Assembly: GCF_025370935.1 (NCBI RefSeq)
Contig: NC_133472.1
Coordinates: 20,609,805-20,673,804, forward strand
DNA from: Choristoneura fumiferana
Taxonomy: Eukaryota; Arthropoda; Insecta; Lepidoptera; Tortricidae
DNA length: 64,000 bases
Direction: 5' to 3'
The position numbers were made by a program, and so were the translations under genes. This document shows positions 1-12,465 of this stretch, piece by piece. Position 1 is the stretch's first letter. Every line of letters begins with the position of its first letter. Below the pieces are notes generated by a model. The model saw only the letters and a list, made by a program, of their open reading frames with translations, ran no database searches and was not told the DNA's origin.

Positions 1-1829
1 AAACGGCTATCGGTTCTCCAATCTTTGATCTCCATTTTTGTCTCCCGGATTTTGAAAAAAAAAAATGAATACTTAGTTTTGTATGATTTATTTAAACATT
101 GTCTGAAAAAAAAAAACACTTAATTTCGTATCTCTATTGACGTGAAAGATCTAACATATACGAAATCTACATATTTGGGTTCGTCTTTGACGTCTCTAAA
201 AACTGGTCGAGGGTTTTCATTTCAAACTAATTAACACAAAAGTTATGGCCAGAAAACCAGTTTTTTTGGCCTAAAATTGTTCAACTTTGATGCCAAATAT
301 CTCGAAAACAATGAATTTTGAAGTAAATATGGGATACTAAAGCTACTGCCAAAGCTTAAAGCCGTTGTTGTTAATATAATAAGCTACAAAAATCATAAGA
401 AAACTAAGGAATTAAGATCGAAGGTCATTGGGGCATGGGATCTCCTTAAAGTAAAGCATTTTTATTATTGCAATGCTAATAATGACTAACGCACATCATA
501 CCTTCATATACCGAGGCAGATATTTGTATGAATAATACGAATGATTGTTCTCGGGTCTTGGATGTTTAATATGTATTTAAGTATGTATTTATCTATATAA
601 GTATGTTTATCCGTTGCCTAGTATCCATAGTAGAAGCTTTGCTTAGTTTGGGACTAGGTCAATTGGTGTCAAGTGTCCCATGATATTTATTATATTATTA
701 TTATTTTTTAACTTTTTTAAAAATATATCTTCAATTTTCGCACATAATATATAATTTATTTTCAACATGTATATACTTTTTACATAACCAACACTAGTAG
801 GGGCCAATTTTTTTTAAATAATAATAAGGTTCTGGCGCTTCGCCGGCCGCAGCCGCGGCGCGCTCGCTTTGCTCGCTCGGCTCGCGCGTTGTGGTTGCAA
901 TAAGAAAGTGATTAAACGAGCTTCACACGTGAAGTTCTATCATTATTATATGACTCGCTTCATTCGAAGATATAATTAATTAGGTACCAGGAAGTCCCTT
1001 AATCCTACAGGCAACATTGCACGAATTTAAAGTTATGTTTTGACTAGCAATATTTAAAACGATTTCCGATTCCGCCCTTCCTGGGCCGGAATACCGCCTT
1101 GTTGTCTCATTATTCAGAGATTAGACCAAAAATTTCTATTGGGCAGATTTAGGTGTGGGTGGGTAATTATATCTTCGAATGGAGCGAGTCATATAATAAT
1201 AAATCTAAATCTAAATATCACGGGACAATTCACACCAATTAACCTAGTCCCAAAGTAAGCTTAGCAAAGCTTGTTATGGGTACTAAGCAACGGATAAATA
1301 TAATTATATAGTTAAATACATACTTAGTAGTTATTTATGTGGCTGGTGCAATGAGTGGTGTAATAAGAGGCATTAAAGTACGAGTGTGGTTTTATGAAAC
1401 GAGCCGGAGGCGAATTTCATAATAAGATCACACGAGTGTTTTAATGCCTAATTATGTATAGCCGCATACATAACTTTATCTACATGCATATCATAAGTTT
1501 TCTATAATATGTTCAGATATGGCCTGTATTTTGACTTTGACTTTGACTTTGAATAATAATTACTATCTACATGCATGTCATTAGTTTTCTACAATATGTA
1601 CAGATATGCATTGTTAAAAAAGTATAACCGATACTTTAATGTAAACATTAAGATGCACTGTACTTTAATGTGAACATTAAGATGCACCCGCAGATACCAG
1701 GTTTCTTAATAAAGGCCATTTGATAGTCGTTTCTGAACATATTATATGGAAGTTATGATATGCATGTAGATAAATACATATTAAACACAAGACCCGAGAA
1801 CAAACATTCGTATTTTTCATACAAATATC

Positions 1830-1907
1830 TGCCCCGACACGGGAATCGAACCCGGGACCTCAAGCTTCGTAGTCAGGTTCTCTAACCACTCGGCCATCTG
1901 GTCGTCA
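1830..1907 (-). repeat. tRNA-derived head of a SINE (left copy)
   Basis: Duplicate of the SINE head at 13098-13175. Associated body and tail pieces lie at 505-700 (plus strand) and 1205-1320 (minus strand), the minus-strand copy being interrupted by about 400 bp of other repeat sequence. Confidence 0.75.
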
Positions 1908-2117
1908 TAATGATAGGACTTCACATGTGAAGCTCGTTTAATCACTTATTAATATTTCCTCGCTTCATTCTTCGATAATTAATTACCTAGACTTTCAGTA
2001 CTCTGAAAGTTTTGCCAATTAAACAATGACTTATTTGGAAGTTTGCTTTATTGACGATTAACTTTATTAATGCTATAACTATCTTTAATAATTGAGACTT
2101 AATCTTCACTAAATGAT

Positions 2118-2366
2118 TTAATGAGTGCAAACACACGGATCTTGCAAATTGGCCTTCATCAATAAATTATTGTCAATAATTATAGGTCGGTCATAGAAAC
2201 GAGCAAAGGTATTAGACGAGCTTGTCCAACCGGCTGTTTTTCGGATGGTCTCTAGGCTGACGCCGGCAGCGCGCGCCGCCGAGGTGGCGGCTGCCAGTAC
2301 TTGTCTGATCCATCTGCTTATGGACTGGGTGGTGATAGCTCTGTGAGGCTTTTTATGTGTCAGCAA
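2118..2366 (-). pseudogene. Tyrosine recombinase C-terminus, left copy
   Basis: Identical protein to the frame at 13391-13639, including the retained tyrosine and the missing H-x-x-R box. Shared defects show that the two copies arose by duplication after the element had already decayed. Confidence 0.7.
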
Positions 2367-2909
2367 AACTATCAGCTCTTTTATTTTCGGTTAAAAATAT
2401 ATAGTCTTTCAGAGCTGTAGCAAGACAAATGGCCATATTTTCTACAAAACGTGGTAAATAGAGTACGGGTTGTTCTCGATTAGCTGTTGATGTTTTTATG
2501 ATGTCCGTTATAGTTATCCTGACGCCGCTCTACAATATCGTAACGTTTTCTTTCTTAATCAAAGAGTGTTTGTATTCTGTGCCCTGTGCAATTGTGCATA
2601 AGGCCAGTAACATTACTAATTACTTTGATAGTTTTTCTAAAGGTAATGGCGTATTTGGGAAAAATGCGAAATGTGATTTAATACTAGCTGAGGGTCTCAG
2701 GTATGAGAATACTTAGGTTTGCTGGGCCTTAGCTTATATGCCCCTTTAAGGAGGCGCTTGAAGCGTTCGTATATTGCAGACCTTTCGTAAACTGTTCCGT
2801 TAAAAAAGACAGTACTGATGAATTTGATGGTTGAAAAGGATTTTAACCATTTGCGTCACAGAATTGCCACCAGAGTTTGAAGAAGACGTTGTATTGTTTT
2901 ACCGTACTG

Positions 2910-3696
2910 TCAGACAGCGAGGACAATATTAATTCTAAAGCTTCTGGTGGTGTGTTTTTCCAAAGGAACGCTTGACGTAAAGCCTCGCGGTACCCAGCTT
3001 AAGGCTCCGGTGTAAGGGATGGCCCTGAAATAAGACCGTAAAAGAGACCTATTAGGGTTCAGATAGAGAATATCCGGCACCATTTTTTTTCTAAAAGTGG
3101 AAACCAAGGTTGAGAAGGCCAATATGGGAAAACTAAGATTCCGTCTGCTTCCTCACCGCATATTTTCCTTAAATACTTCAAAATTAGTGAAAAAAGTGGG
3201 AACGCATAAAAAAACAATGATTTCCAATAAATAGTAAACGCGTCCACCTTCACCGCGTCGGGATCCGGTTTCCACGACACGAACTTTTTGCATTTGGCAT
3301 TGGTGCGGGATGCGAATAGGTAAATCTCGGGTTGGCCTAAGTATTGTGTTATGGAATGGAAAGCACTGTCCGACAATTCCCATTCCGTGTCAGCATTTAC
3401 AATTCTCGATTCAACGTCTGCCCTGTTATGCTTTGTATTAACGTATGAGGCATACAACCAAATATTCATTTTCTCGCACCACATTGCCAAATTTCATTAG
3501 ATAAGTCGTTCAAATGTGGGAACTGGATGCCTCCCATTCGATTCATATAGCTTATTGCGATAGTGTTGTCGACGCGCAATAGTATTGAACAGTTGGTTTC
3601 TTCCCGAACTAGCGTCTTTAATCCTAAGAACACCGCTAGTAAATCTAATTGATTGATATGATATTTTGTTCCGTGAGTGTCCACGTGCCTAATCAT
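2910..3696 (-). pseudogene. DIRS-like RNase H region, left copy, frameshifted
   Basis: Same reading as 14183-14905 but split into three frames by small indels (a CA duplication near 3481 and a T-tract change near 3085). Confidence 0.65.
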
Positions 3697-4923
3697 AACA
3701 AACTGCCCCCATCCGGTCCTGGATAGTAAATTTTTTGTTTCGAACCTGAATTCAAGAAATTTGCATATCTGTTTAGGCTGTGGTCAACTCTTTTCTAAGT
3801 TTACTACGAATTTAATAGTTTCAAAGTCTCGAGAACATTCCTAAGACAATCGGCAAAGTTATATATTTAAACCCCCGAGACCGGAGATGTGAAACAAATT
3901 CTTTCATGATCTTACTTAATACTCGGGGTTCTACCGATAAACCGTATGGCATCGCGGTTAACTCATAGATTAAGACCTTATTTGAATCCCAGGACAGAAC
4001 TGAAAACGTAAGAATTTCTTGTGTGCGACGCGTATGGGTACGAGAAGGTATGCTTCCTTTAAATCAATCGTAGCCAAATAACCGTCTAAAGGTATGAGTT
4101 TTACCGCGGTTCGAAAGTCTTCCAACTTAAAATGAAACGTTTACTGCCATTCGGTTTAGGTGCCAAAAATATAGGTGATACATATTGGTAACAGGTCACA
4201 TTCCACTACGGCGCCTAGCTCTATTAAGGTTTCGATAGCTTGTAACATTTTCTGTTTTTCGCCTCGAGAAAAGAAATTTTGTGGTACAAGAGAATTTGAT
4301 ACCTACTTTGTTACAAAAAGGAAAGGAATAACCATTTTTGATAAAATCAAGTACTACTACGTTATTTGTTATATTAAGCCAACAATCGTAGTGGTTAGAT
4401 ATTTTTCCTGCATGTACCTGTCCTAATGAGGAGCTGGTGCACGGGGCTTGCCTGGGGCGGCAGTCCTGGGCTGCGGCGGCGCCGGCGGGCACCGGCTGCC
4501 GTGGGTCGGCTTGCTGGCACCCCCTCGCCCCCCCCCCTGTTCGTCGAGTAGCGTGGAGGAGGAGGTGCTGTCCAGTTTCCCTAGTAGGCACGACTGCCCG
4601 ACGGCTGAGCGGGAGTCCCCCGACTTCTGAGTCCTGATGACCTTCTTAATCTGAAGGCCTTTTTTTTCAATCGCCTTCGAGGCCTTAATCTTGCTTGATA
4701 GGTGTAAACCGAACAGTTTCGTCTCTCTTGGCGTCCTGGATGACTTGCAAGAATGTTTTATCTAAATTAGGTGTTAGAAGCTTGATTCGATTTTGTGTGC
4801 CAGCGTAATGTAAATCGGTCAAAATACGGCAAGCATTACTCAAGTGTTTTATGGCGTGTATTTTGTTGTCCCCTTTCAACAGCAAATCGATACTTCTGTT
4901 GATGACCTTGACGCCCGAGCCGA

Positions 4924-5023
4924 NNNNNNNNNNNNNNNNNNNNNNNNNNNNNNNNNNNNNNNNNNNNNNNNNNNNNNNNNNNNNNNNNNNNNNNNNNNNN
5001 NNNNNNNNNNNNNNNNNNNNNNN
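4924..5023. other. Assembly gap of 100 N
   Basis: Exactly 100 undetermined bases, the usual placeholder for a gap of unknown size. The left flank is the duplicated DIRS copy. The right flank is a different, diverged gag-like sequence, so the true distance and even the join are uncertain. Confidence 0.98.
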
Positions 5024-5648
5024 GGTTTGGAGTGTTTGGGTTGGTGATGTATCAGTCTCTGGTATTTCAGCTGTGACTAGGGCTTGCAATCCGGATAACC
5101 GGATATCCATATTATCCGGATCCGCCCATTTTCAAATCCGGATAGGAAGCTCTTCATTATCCGGATAATTCGGATAATTCGAATATCTGATATTAAGCGC
5201 GCCCTCGCGCATTGTGAGAGGTTATTGTAGTGTATGCATACACACAGATACATTTCTTTTTGTATTAGGGAGGTTTACATGCAATACTTATTAGTTAGGT
5301 TCATTCTTAACATCTTGTTTGGTAGTGGCGGTGATGAATTATTGGTAAATGTGTATGTAAGTAATGTATGTGTTTATTTTATTAATATTTTTATATTTTA
5401 TGTATTTTTTCAATCTTCTATATATTTTTTACCTTACACCACAAACACCTGCTTTGATCACCTTTTGTCTTGATTCTATGTTAAAAGGTCGAATAACAGA
5501 GATCGCTTTTTAGCGATTAGGCCCCTGTTTTCTCGTCTCCCACCCTACCTATTATGTTCTGATTTTATTTTGTTCTGAATGTTTTTTGGTGTTCAATACA
5601 ATACGCTTTGTATTGTATTGTTATTGTTATTTATTCTTATAATAGAGC

Positions 5649-7255
5649 AAGAGCCCGCAAGAACCAGACCTTCGTTATAGTATAAAGACTGAAAGTTATT
5701 TATATATACCTAGTACTAAGACAGGTAAGAACGATCCCCAAATATGAAATTTGGATATTGAGGGTTTTGGAAAATATCATGCATCATATCAATCCCAAAC
5801 GCCATAAAATTTGACCTCAAATTGTTTATACCATAAACTCAATTTTTTATATAATTTGTTCGGATTGATATCAAAAATCTCTTCCTTTATTGCCAGACAC
5901 TTTGTAGGGTTGCAACTCCTGCCAGCCATGTTTACAAGCTGTTTTCCAGGGTCATCACAAATCGTCTCGCACGCAGGCTTGACGACTTCCAGCCTCCCGA
6001 ACAAGCCGGCTTCCCAAAAGGCTATAGTACCGTAGACCACATACATGCGTTGCAGCAGGTTTTACAGAAGACCGAAGACCGCCTTTGCCTTGCATTTGTG
6101 GACTACGAGAAAGCCTTCGATTCGATCGAGACTGCAGGCTCTCTGGCGGTGCCAAGTTGACTACCGATATAACGAAGTGTTGAAGTGTCTGTACGAAAAC
6201 GCCACTATGTCTGTCCGACTACAAGACCAGAGCACGAAGCCTATTCCTTTGCAACGGGGAGTCAGACAAGATGTGATCTCTCCGAAACTGTTCACCGCTG
6301 CATTGGAGGATGCTTTTAAGGTTCTGGACTGGAAGAGAGGCATTAACATGAATGCGGAGTACTTCACTCACCTTCGATTCGCCGACGGTATTGTAGTCAT
6401 GGCTGAGACCATGGAGGACCTCAGTGCTATGCTCACTGACCTCAGCAGAGTTTTTGACCGAGTTGGCCTAAAAATGAACATGGACAAGACGAAAGTCATG
6501 TCCAATGTTGTGCCAGCTCCCGTAATAGTCGGAGGCTCTGCGCTCGAAGTTGTTGACGACTATGTATATCTGGGACAAACAATCCAGTTAGGTAGGTCCA
6601 ACTTCGAGAAAGAGATCACTCGCCGAATCCGACTCGGCTGGGCGGCAGGAGCAGCAGGCAGTGTCTTTTCGGCCAAATTACCGCAGTGTTTGAAGTCAAA
6701 AGTCTGAGACCAGTGTGTGTTGCCAGTGATGACATACGGATCTGAGACGTGGGCGCTAACGATGGGCCTCATGAGGAAGCTCAAAGTCACTCAAAGGGCT
6801 ATGGAGAGGTCTATGCTCAGGGTTTCTCTACGGGATAGAATCAGAAATGATGATATCCGCAGTAGAACTAAGGTTACCGACATAGCCCGAAGAATTGCGA
6901 AACTGAAGTGGCAGTGGGCGTGCTCGCAGGACTGATGGCCGATGGGGTTAGAAGGTTCTCGAATGGCGTCCGCGGACCGGGAGACGAGCTGTCGGTAGGC
7001 CTCCAACAAGATGGAGCGACGACCTGGTTAAGATAGCTGGATCGCGTTGGATGCGGAAAGCGCAAGACTGGTCTGAGTGGAGAGCCTGGGGGAGTGGACG
7101 TCTTTCAGCTGACATGATGAATCGAATCTACTCTCGATTCTGAGTATTTCTGAGCAAAGTACTTTCCGGTTTTCAGTTATTAAATTAACACCTTGTATAA
7201 AAAAAAACTTTCAGCCTTTAAAATATAACGAAGGTCTGGCTGTCGTGGGCTCTTG
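5649..7255. repeat. Inverted repeat pair inside the hAT element
   Basis: Bases 5649-5697 and 7207-7255 are imperfect inverted repeats containing CCAGACCTTCGTTATA. They flank the RTE fragment, which suggests either a nested hairpin element or the internal arms of the hAT. Confidence 0.6.
5880..7143 (+). pseudogene. RTE-clade LINE reverse transcriptase, 5'-truncated and broken
   Basis: Plus-strand pieces read RVITNRLARRLDDFQPPEQA, then GFPKGYSTVDHIHAL and LAFVDYEKAFDSIE, followed after a frameshift near 6138 by RGVRQ and LRFADG. A stop at 6706 precedes DQCVLPVMTYGSETW. The C-terminal part (GRPPTRWSDDLVK, WMRKAQDWSEWRAWG) lies in a third frame. These are RTE-type RT motifs; the FADD catalytic box is mutated to FADG. 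Dead element. Confidence 0.85.
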
Positions 7256-7576
7256 GTCCGTAAGGCAAAATAACAACACGCAGGAGACACAGAAGTTATA
7301 AAGTGTTTTTAAGTTATTTTCACTCATTAAAGTGACAAATAATGATTTTTACGTGCGTCACAGCGTGCGTTATAAGACAATCAGTGATTAAGTTAATTAA
7401 CACGATTCGTCGTTAAACTGATCAAACAATTTTAAAATTGCTTTTAGGTTTTTTTTAATATTTGGAAAATTATTCAAATTATTCAAAATAACCGGATATC
7501 CGGATACTGAGATTTCAAATATCCGAAATATCCGGATAATAAAAAGTTACCGGATAGTGCAAGCCCTAGCTGTGAC

Positions 7577-9704
7577 ATTGACTTCCGGCGGTGCACTCCC
7601 AGAGACGCACTTCTCGATCGTATAAACAGGCCAGGGTGGAAAGCCTGTTGTATAAGTTTTTTTTATTTGTTGTTGTGTCATGTGTTTCCATTTTTAATTC
7701 CCACGAGTATGGGACAAATTTACTAAATGGCAACACCGCTACTGTCAGATGACATTGTGAATGACAGTTGACGCTTTTTTTTTTTTTGAGGGTACTTTTA
7801 TTTTTGTATGTAAGTGGTTTGTGTCACTCGCGTGTTTTATTGCATGGATTATCGCACTTTTCTTGACTTTCACGTAGAGATAACACTCGCACTTTGCAGT
7901 TAGATGGTAAAGTTCACTTTGGTTATGAAATGATTCAGAATTATACAGTTAAACACTTAAAACATTAATATCTTAAGAGGGCACAGTTATCCGCTCTTGA
8001 CAGTTGTTACCAGATTTACATCAGTTTGCCAAATCTCCAGTCCCCAGTTTTATTGGATTAGCTTATGCGTTTTCTGATTCAGTTGGTATATAAAATTCTC
8101 TTTATTCGTTTTATCCCGTGGGATATTCGGAAAATCTTTCAAATAGTTTTTACCTATTAGTATTATCTACCTGCATGCCAAATTTGAAGTCTTTAATATT
8201 TATAATTACGGAGTTGGGGCCACTTTGAAGCGAATATATAAATCCCATTTTATTCCCTATCCCATAGGAATTTTGATTAATCCTGAAAATTGTTTTTAGC
8301 TGTTAGTATTACCTACTTTTTCGCCAAATTTGAAGTCCCTAATAATTATAGTTACGGAAATAGGGTCATTAATTAAAAGTGAAAATACAAATCCCATTTA
8401 TTCACTATCCCGTGGGAATTTCGTAAAATCCTGAAAAGTGTTTTTAGCTGTTAGAACCTATTACCTACTTGCATGCCAAATTTGAAGTTTCTAATAATTA
8501 TAGTTACGGAAATAGGGCAATTTTAAATTGAAAATATAAATCCCATTTATTCCCTATCCCGTAGGAATTTCGAAAAATCCTTTCTTAGCGGATGCCTACG
8601 TCATAACATCTACCTGCATGCCAAATTTCAGCCCGATCCATCCAGTGGTTTGGGCTGTGCGTTGATAGATCACTATGTCAGTCACATGAAAGTATTCCGA
8701 GAGCATAGACAATTTTCTCTCCATAAAGTTGCCATGCAATGTGTGACTTGGATTCGTGGCGTTTTCGCCGCACACCTTCGAGTTTATATATTTAGATTAG
8801 ATTTCCATACTAAGCTATTCCAATATTTTTAGTATTATAATAAACAGATTTTGTTAAAAAATATCCTAAAACCCAACATTGGCGTGAATTGGGTCGAGTC
8901 ACAGAATATATAATAGTACTGACGTACAGAACGGCCACGCTCCGCCCCGCACCGGTTCGAGTTACCCCACCCCCAAGCGCAGATTGCAGGAAAACCGCAG
9001 GAAAGCAGTCCGGTGCGCGACGCGATGTATGTCGGCCGCACGGCACTAAGTTCGGGAGCAATAGTTTTGCGAAATCGTAACGGTACCCTACCTACTTCCT
9101 TTTTCTAAATAAATAGTGATTTCTGAAATTAACGCGATTAATACATGAAATAACTACCTACCGAATGATTATTTTAAGTTTGTAGACGTATATCTATTGT
9201 AATTGAAAATAATAATGCTTAAAATACGCAGACAGACACATTTTAAGTAGGTTTAAATAAATCGAGGATATTCTGGCAGAACCAGATAAGTGCACAATAT
9301 TTATTTTTTAAGCAGAAAACATTGAGTAGGTATGCCTATGTATGTAACTTTAAAAAAAAATGCACTTATTTTGTTTTGCCAGAATTGAAATAGGTAAGAT
9401 TAACGATTACATTGATTTGCACATATCTAAGCCATACCTACATATGAGTACCTTTAAATGTCATTGGTAGCACTTATAGTATTATACGGTTTTGCAATAG
9501 TCAGCCCTGTGCAGCTTACGCACACATTGACGCGTGTACAGACGTCGTCGTGCTTATGTAGATTCAAGAACGCGTATTTTGTACGGCGTGTCCGCCCTGT
9601 GGTCGAGTCCAGGACAGGCAGTTGGTAGTTTGCGCAGCCGCAGCGCGCCGCCAGCACTAGTGCTGCCCAACCCTTCTGCTTTCAAAATAAGCGCCTTACT
9701 GCAT
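7577..9704. repeat. Intron/upstream stretch with four degenerate ~145-bp tandem units (8081-8650)
   Basis: Four successive units each carry a block like aatcccatttattccctatc followed by catgccaaatttgaag and aattatagttacgga. The last unit ends in a LINE-tail-like sequence (cagcccgatccatccagt). Around 8900-9010 is a segment that recurs inverted at 60965-61050. The rest (7640-8080, 9010-9704) shows nothing I can assign. Confidence 0.6.
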
Positions 9705-9708
9705 ATAC

Positions 9709-10528
9709 CCTCCTAACGCCCAGAGTCCTTTATAAAGGACTTATGTAATTTGAACTTCAAACTCTATCACAGCATGAGCGCAGCATGAGCCAGAGATCGG
9801 ACAATTGTGCGTCATTATCATTACTCGCAATAATGTGGACATGACTCCAAGATATTCATCTATTAATAAGGAATATTACTGCAATGTTCTGCCATTGGAA
9901 TGCAGCTCTAGCATAAACCGTAAACAGTTTTTTTGAATGTCGTATATGTTTTTAAGTTGTCCGTAGGACGCGTTAATATTATATATTTTTTTTTTGGAAA
10001 TATAGCACTATTGTTACTATCGATGTAAATATCATGTTACTTAGTTGTCATGGTCCGTGATGGCGATAAATTATAAAGAGAATTGCCGTTGTCATGGCGG
10101 TTCGTTCACGATTTGTGCTACTTTGGTGTCGCCCCTGCGTAGAGTTTTGCGTAATATTCCGTATTGATTTCTTATTTGTAATTTGATTTGTATACTTCGC
10201 AAGACAGTAATAAATAAATGAAACACAGACTTCTTATTGTATAGATTTATTAAGGTAAATGTGAAAAGGAATAAACTTACCAAAAAAATTAGAGAAATTA
10301 CTTGTTATTTATATTACTACATAATAAGAAGTCTGTCTTTAATTAATTTATTACTGTCTTGCTTGAAGTATACAAATTAAATTACAGGTAAGAAATCAAT
10401 TAATTAATGTTTGGAGTCATGTGTCATGTCCATATTATTGCGAGTAATGACGCACATTTGTCCGATCTCTGTAAATGATATAAAGTTAGATGTTCATATT
10501 TCTAAAATTGGACTTGGGCGTTAGGAGG
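9709..10528. mobile_element. 820-bp inverted-repeat element just upstream of FERM exon 1
   Basis: Ends CCTCCTAACGCCCA (9709) and TGGGCGTTAGGAGG (ending 10528) are inverted repeats. The arms extend over more than 100 bp (9749-9850 against 10400-10490) with further internal pairing. ATAC directly flanks both ends (9705-9708, 10529-10532), a candidate 4-bp duplication. Part of its interior recurs at 30945-31250, 47232-47690 and 48505-48570. Confidence 0.65.
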
Positions 10529-10557
10529 ATACATAAAATATATATTTTTTTTCTTAG

Positions 10558-10780
10558 TATTGGCTGGATGTCGAAAAGCCGATGTGCCGCCAAGTCGGTT
10601 TGTCAATGCTAGAGCCGACACTGCGGTTTTGCGTGAAGTTTTACACACCAGATCCAGCTCGGCTGGAGGAAGAATTTACTAGATATCTGTTCTGCCTGCA
10701 AGTGAAGCGCGATTTGGCTCAAGGATGTATTCAATGCAATGAAAATACAGCCGCTTTATTAGCGAGCTATATTGTTCAAG
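10558..10780 (+). CDS. Cdep/FARP: FARP/Cdep-type RhoGEF, exon 1 of window (FERM F1 end and F2)
   Basis: This exon encodes the end of the FERM F1 lobe and the start of F2. It opens with YWLD and contains TRYLFCLQVKRDLAQG and NTAALLASYIVQ, hallmark FERM F2 segments. It starts in phase 0 after a T-rich tract ending in ttcttag and ends in phase 1 at CAAG/gtaagg. FERM lobes bind membrane lipids and receptor tails, and in this family they tether a Rho-type exchange factor to the cortex. Assignment to FARP/Cdep rather than another 4.1-superfamily member rests on the DH domain exons 43-53 kb downstream on the same strand in matching phase. The gene's 5' end lies left of the window or within the duplicated, gapped region at 1-10 kb. 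Confidence 0.93.
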
Positions 10781-11269
10781 GTAAGGCGTATTGAGCTACC
10801 TGGCCCCTATTCAAAGAAGTTACAACTGCTACAGTTCTACATAAATTGTCAATTTTTTTGTAACTTTTATTAAATAGGGACCTGATAAGTAGATATATTT
10901 TAATGCTGGTTTGTACTTGATGTAGGCTAATTCGTTGTAGGTACAAAACGGTTTTTAAAATGGTGACTAATGAAATCTGCATGATAAAATAGAAATATGA
11001 AATTGTTTTTTTCAACAGACTTTAAAAACGGGCAGTATTTATACGCACATCAAAAAAAGTTCTTTTTTTATCTAAAAAAAATCAGAATTCACATCAAAAT
11101 TACTGATTGTACAGCAAAATACTCCACTCAAAATAATACGTAATAAACTGCAAATTATATTCGTGGCGTACCGCTATTTATCTTAAGGGGCTATCCGAGG
11201 TTTTCATCGATTTTTGACAAGTTTTGAATCGTATCTCCTACTTTTGCACTACAGATAGAATTATAAGTC
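10781..11269. other. Start of intron 1, no feature recognised
   Basis: AT-rich intron sequence between the exon 1 donor and the start of the right duplication copy. No reading frame, repeat or RNA gene seen. Confidence 0.6.
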
Positions 11270-12214
11270 AAACGGCTATCGGTTCTCCAATCTTTGATCT
11301 CCATTTTTGTCTCCCGGATTTTGAAAAAAAAAAATGAATACTTAGTTTTGTATGATTTATTTAAACATTGTCTGAAAAAAAAAACACTTAATTTCGTATC
11401 TCTATTGACGTGAAAGATCTAACATATACGAAATCTACATATTTGGGTTCGTCTTTGACGTCTCTAAAAACTGGTCGAGGGTTTTCATTTCAAACTAATT
11501 AACACAAAAGTTATGGCCAGAAAACCAGTTTTTTTGGCCTAAAATTGTTCAACTTTGATGCCAAATATCTCGAAAACAATGAATTTTGAAGTAAATATGG
11601 GATACTAAAGCTACTGCCAAAGCTTAAAGCCGTTGTTGTTAATATAATAAGCTACAAAAATCATAAGAAAACTAAGGAATTAAGATCGAAGGTCATTGGG
11701 GCATGGGATCTCCTTAAAGTAAAGCATTTTTATTATTGCAATGCTAATAATGACTAACGCACATCATACCTTCATATACCGAGGCAGATATTTGTATGAA
11801 TAATACGAATGATTGTTCTCGGGTCTTGGATGTTTAATATGTATTTAAGTATGTATTTATCTATATAAGTATGTTTATCCGTTGCCTAGTATCCATAGTA
11901 GAAGCTTTGCTTAGTTTGGGACCAGGTCAATTGGTGTCAAGTGTCCCATGATATTTATTATTATTATTATTATTTTTTAACTTTTTTAAAAATATATCTT
12001 CAATTTTCGCACATAAAATATATAATTTATTTTCAACATGTATATACTTTTTACATAACCAACACTAGTAGGGGCCAATTTTTTTTAAATTAATAAGGTT
12101 CTGGCGCTTCGCCGGCCGCAGCCGCGGCGCGCTCGCTTTGCTCGCTCGGCTCGCGCGTTGTGGTTGCAATAAGAAAGTGATTAAACGAGCTTCACACGTG
12201 AAGTTCTATCATTA

Positions 12215-12465
12215 TTATATGACTCGCTTCATTCGAAGATATAATTAATTACCAGGAAGTCCCTTAATCCTACAGGCAACATTGCACGAATTTAAAGTTA
12301 TGTTTTGACTAGCAATATTTAAAACGATTTCCGATTCCGCCCTTCCTGGGCCGGAATACCGCCTTGTTGTCTCATTATTCAGAGATTAGACCAAAAATTT
12401 CTATTGGGCAGATTTAGGTGTGGGTGGGTAATTATATCTTCGAATGGAGCGAGTCATATAATAAT
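12215..12465. mobile_element. ~250-bp palindrome-ended element built from DIRS terminal sequence
   Basis: Left end tattatatgactcgcttcat and right end atggagcgagtcatataata are inverted repeats around a segment that is itself an inverted copy of the DIRS right arm (12245-12360 against 17215-17317). The left duplicate is at about 940-1200. A DIRS-derived non-autonomous element or internal complementary region is the likely explanation. Confidence 0.5.

Larger units (their letters stand above)
1..4923. repeat. Left copy of a near-identical ~5-kb duplication
   Basis: Bases 1-4923 match 11270-16196 in the same orientation almost base for base. Differences are mostly 1-2 bp indels, many in homopolymers. 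The copy contains SINE fragments (about 505-700 and 1205-1907) and the 3' two thirds of a DIRS-like element. It begins at or before the window edge and stops exactly at the N gap. Confidence 0.95.
5078..7568. mobile_element. Non-autonomous hAT element with 8-bp target site duplication
   Basis: Ends are TAGGGCTTGCA at 5078 and its exact inverse TGCAAGCCCTA ending at 7568, followed inward by CCGGATA-type subterminal repeats. The 8-bp direct repeat GCTGTGAC flanks it (5070-5077 and 7569-7576). TAGGG ends with an 8-bp duplication are the signature of hAT transposons. No hAT transposase frame is present. The interior holds an inverted repeat pair and a decayed RTE fragment. Confidence 0.85.
5024..7640 (-). 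pseudogene. Second, diverged DIRS gag-like fragment split by the hAT insertion
   Basis: Joining 7577-7625 with 5024-5069 on the minus strand across one target duplication restores an open frame: GSAPPEVNVTAEIPETDTS. This resembles the EPEASVNAETSTDTN stretch of the gag-like ORF at 15959-16648 without being a copy of it. It suggests the hAT landed in another DIRS-related element. Only about 30 codons are visible. Confidence 0.4.

Noticed and set aside
1830..1907. A functional tRNA gene on the minus strand (and its duplicate at 13098-13175)
   Set aside because: Box A and box B are good but the acceptor and anticodon stems pair poorly and it is followed by a known type of SINE body.
4196..4637. 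Overlapping GC-rich frames on both strands near 4.2-4.6 kb and 15.5-15.9 kb
   Set aside because: They fall inside the DIRS-like element between gag and RT, appear in both copies, and carry no conserved content except the short RT start in one frame.
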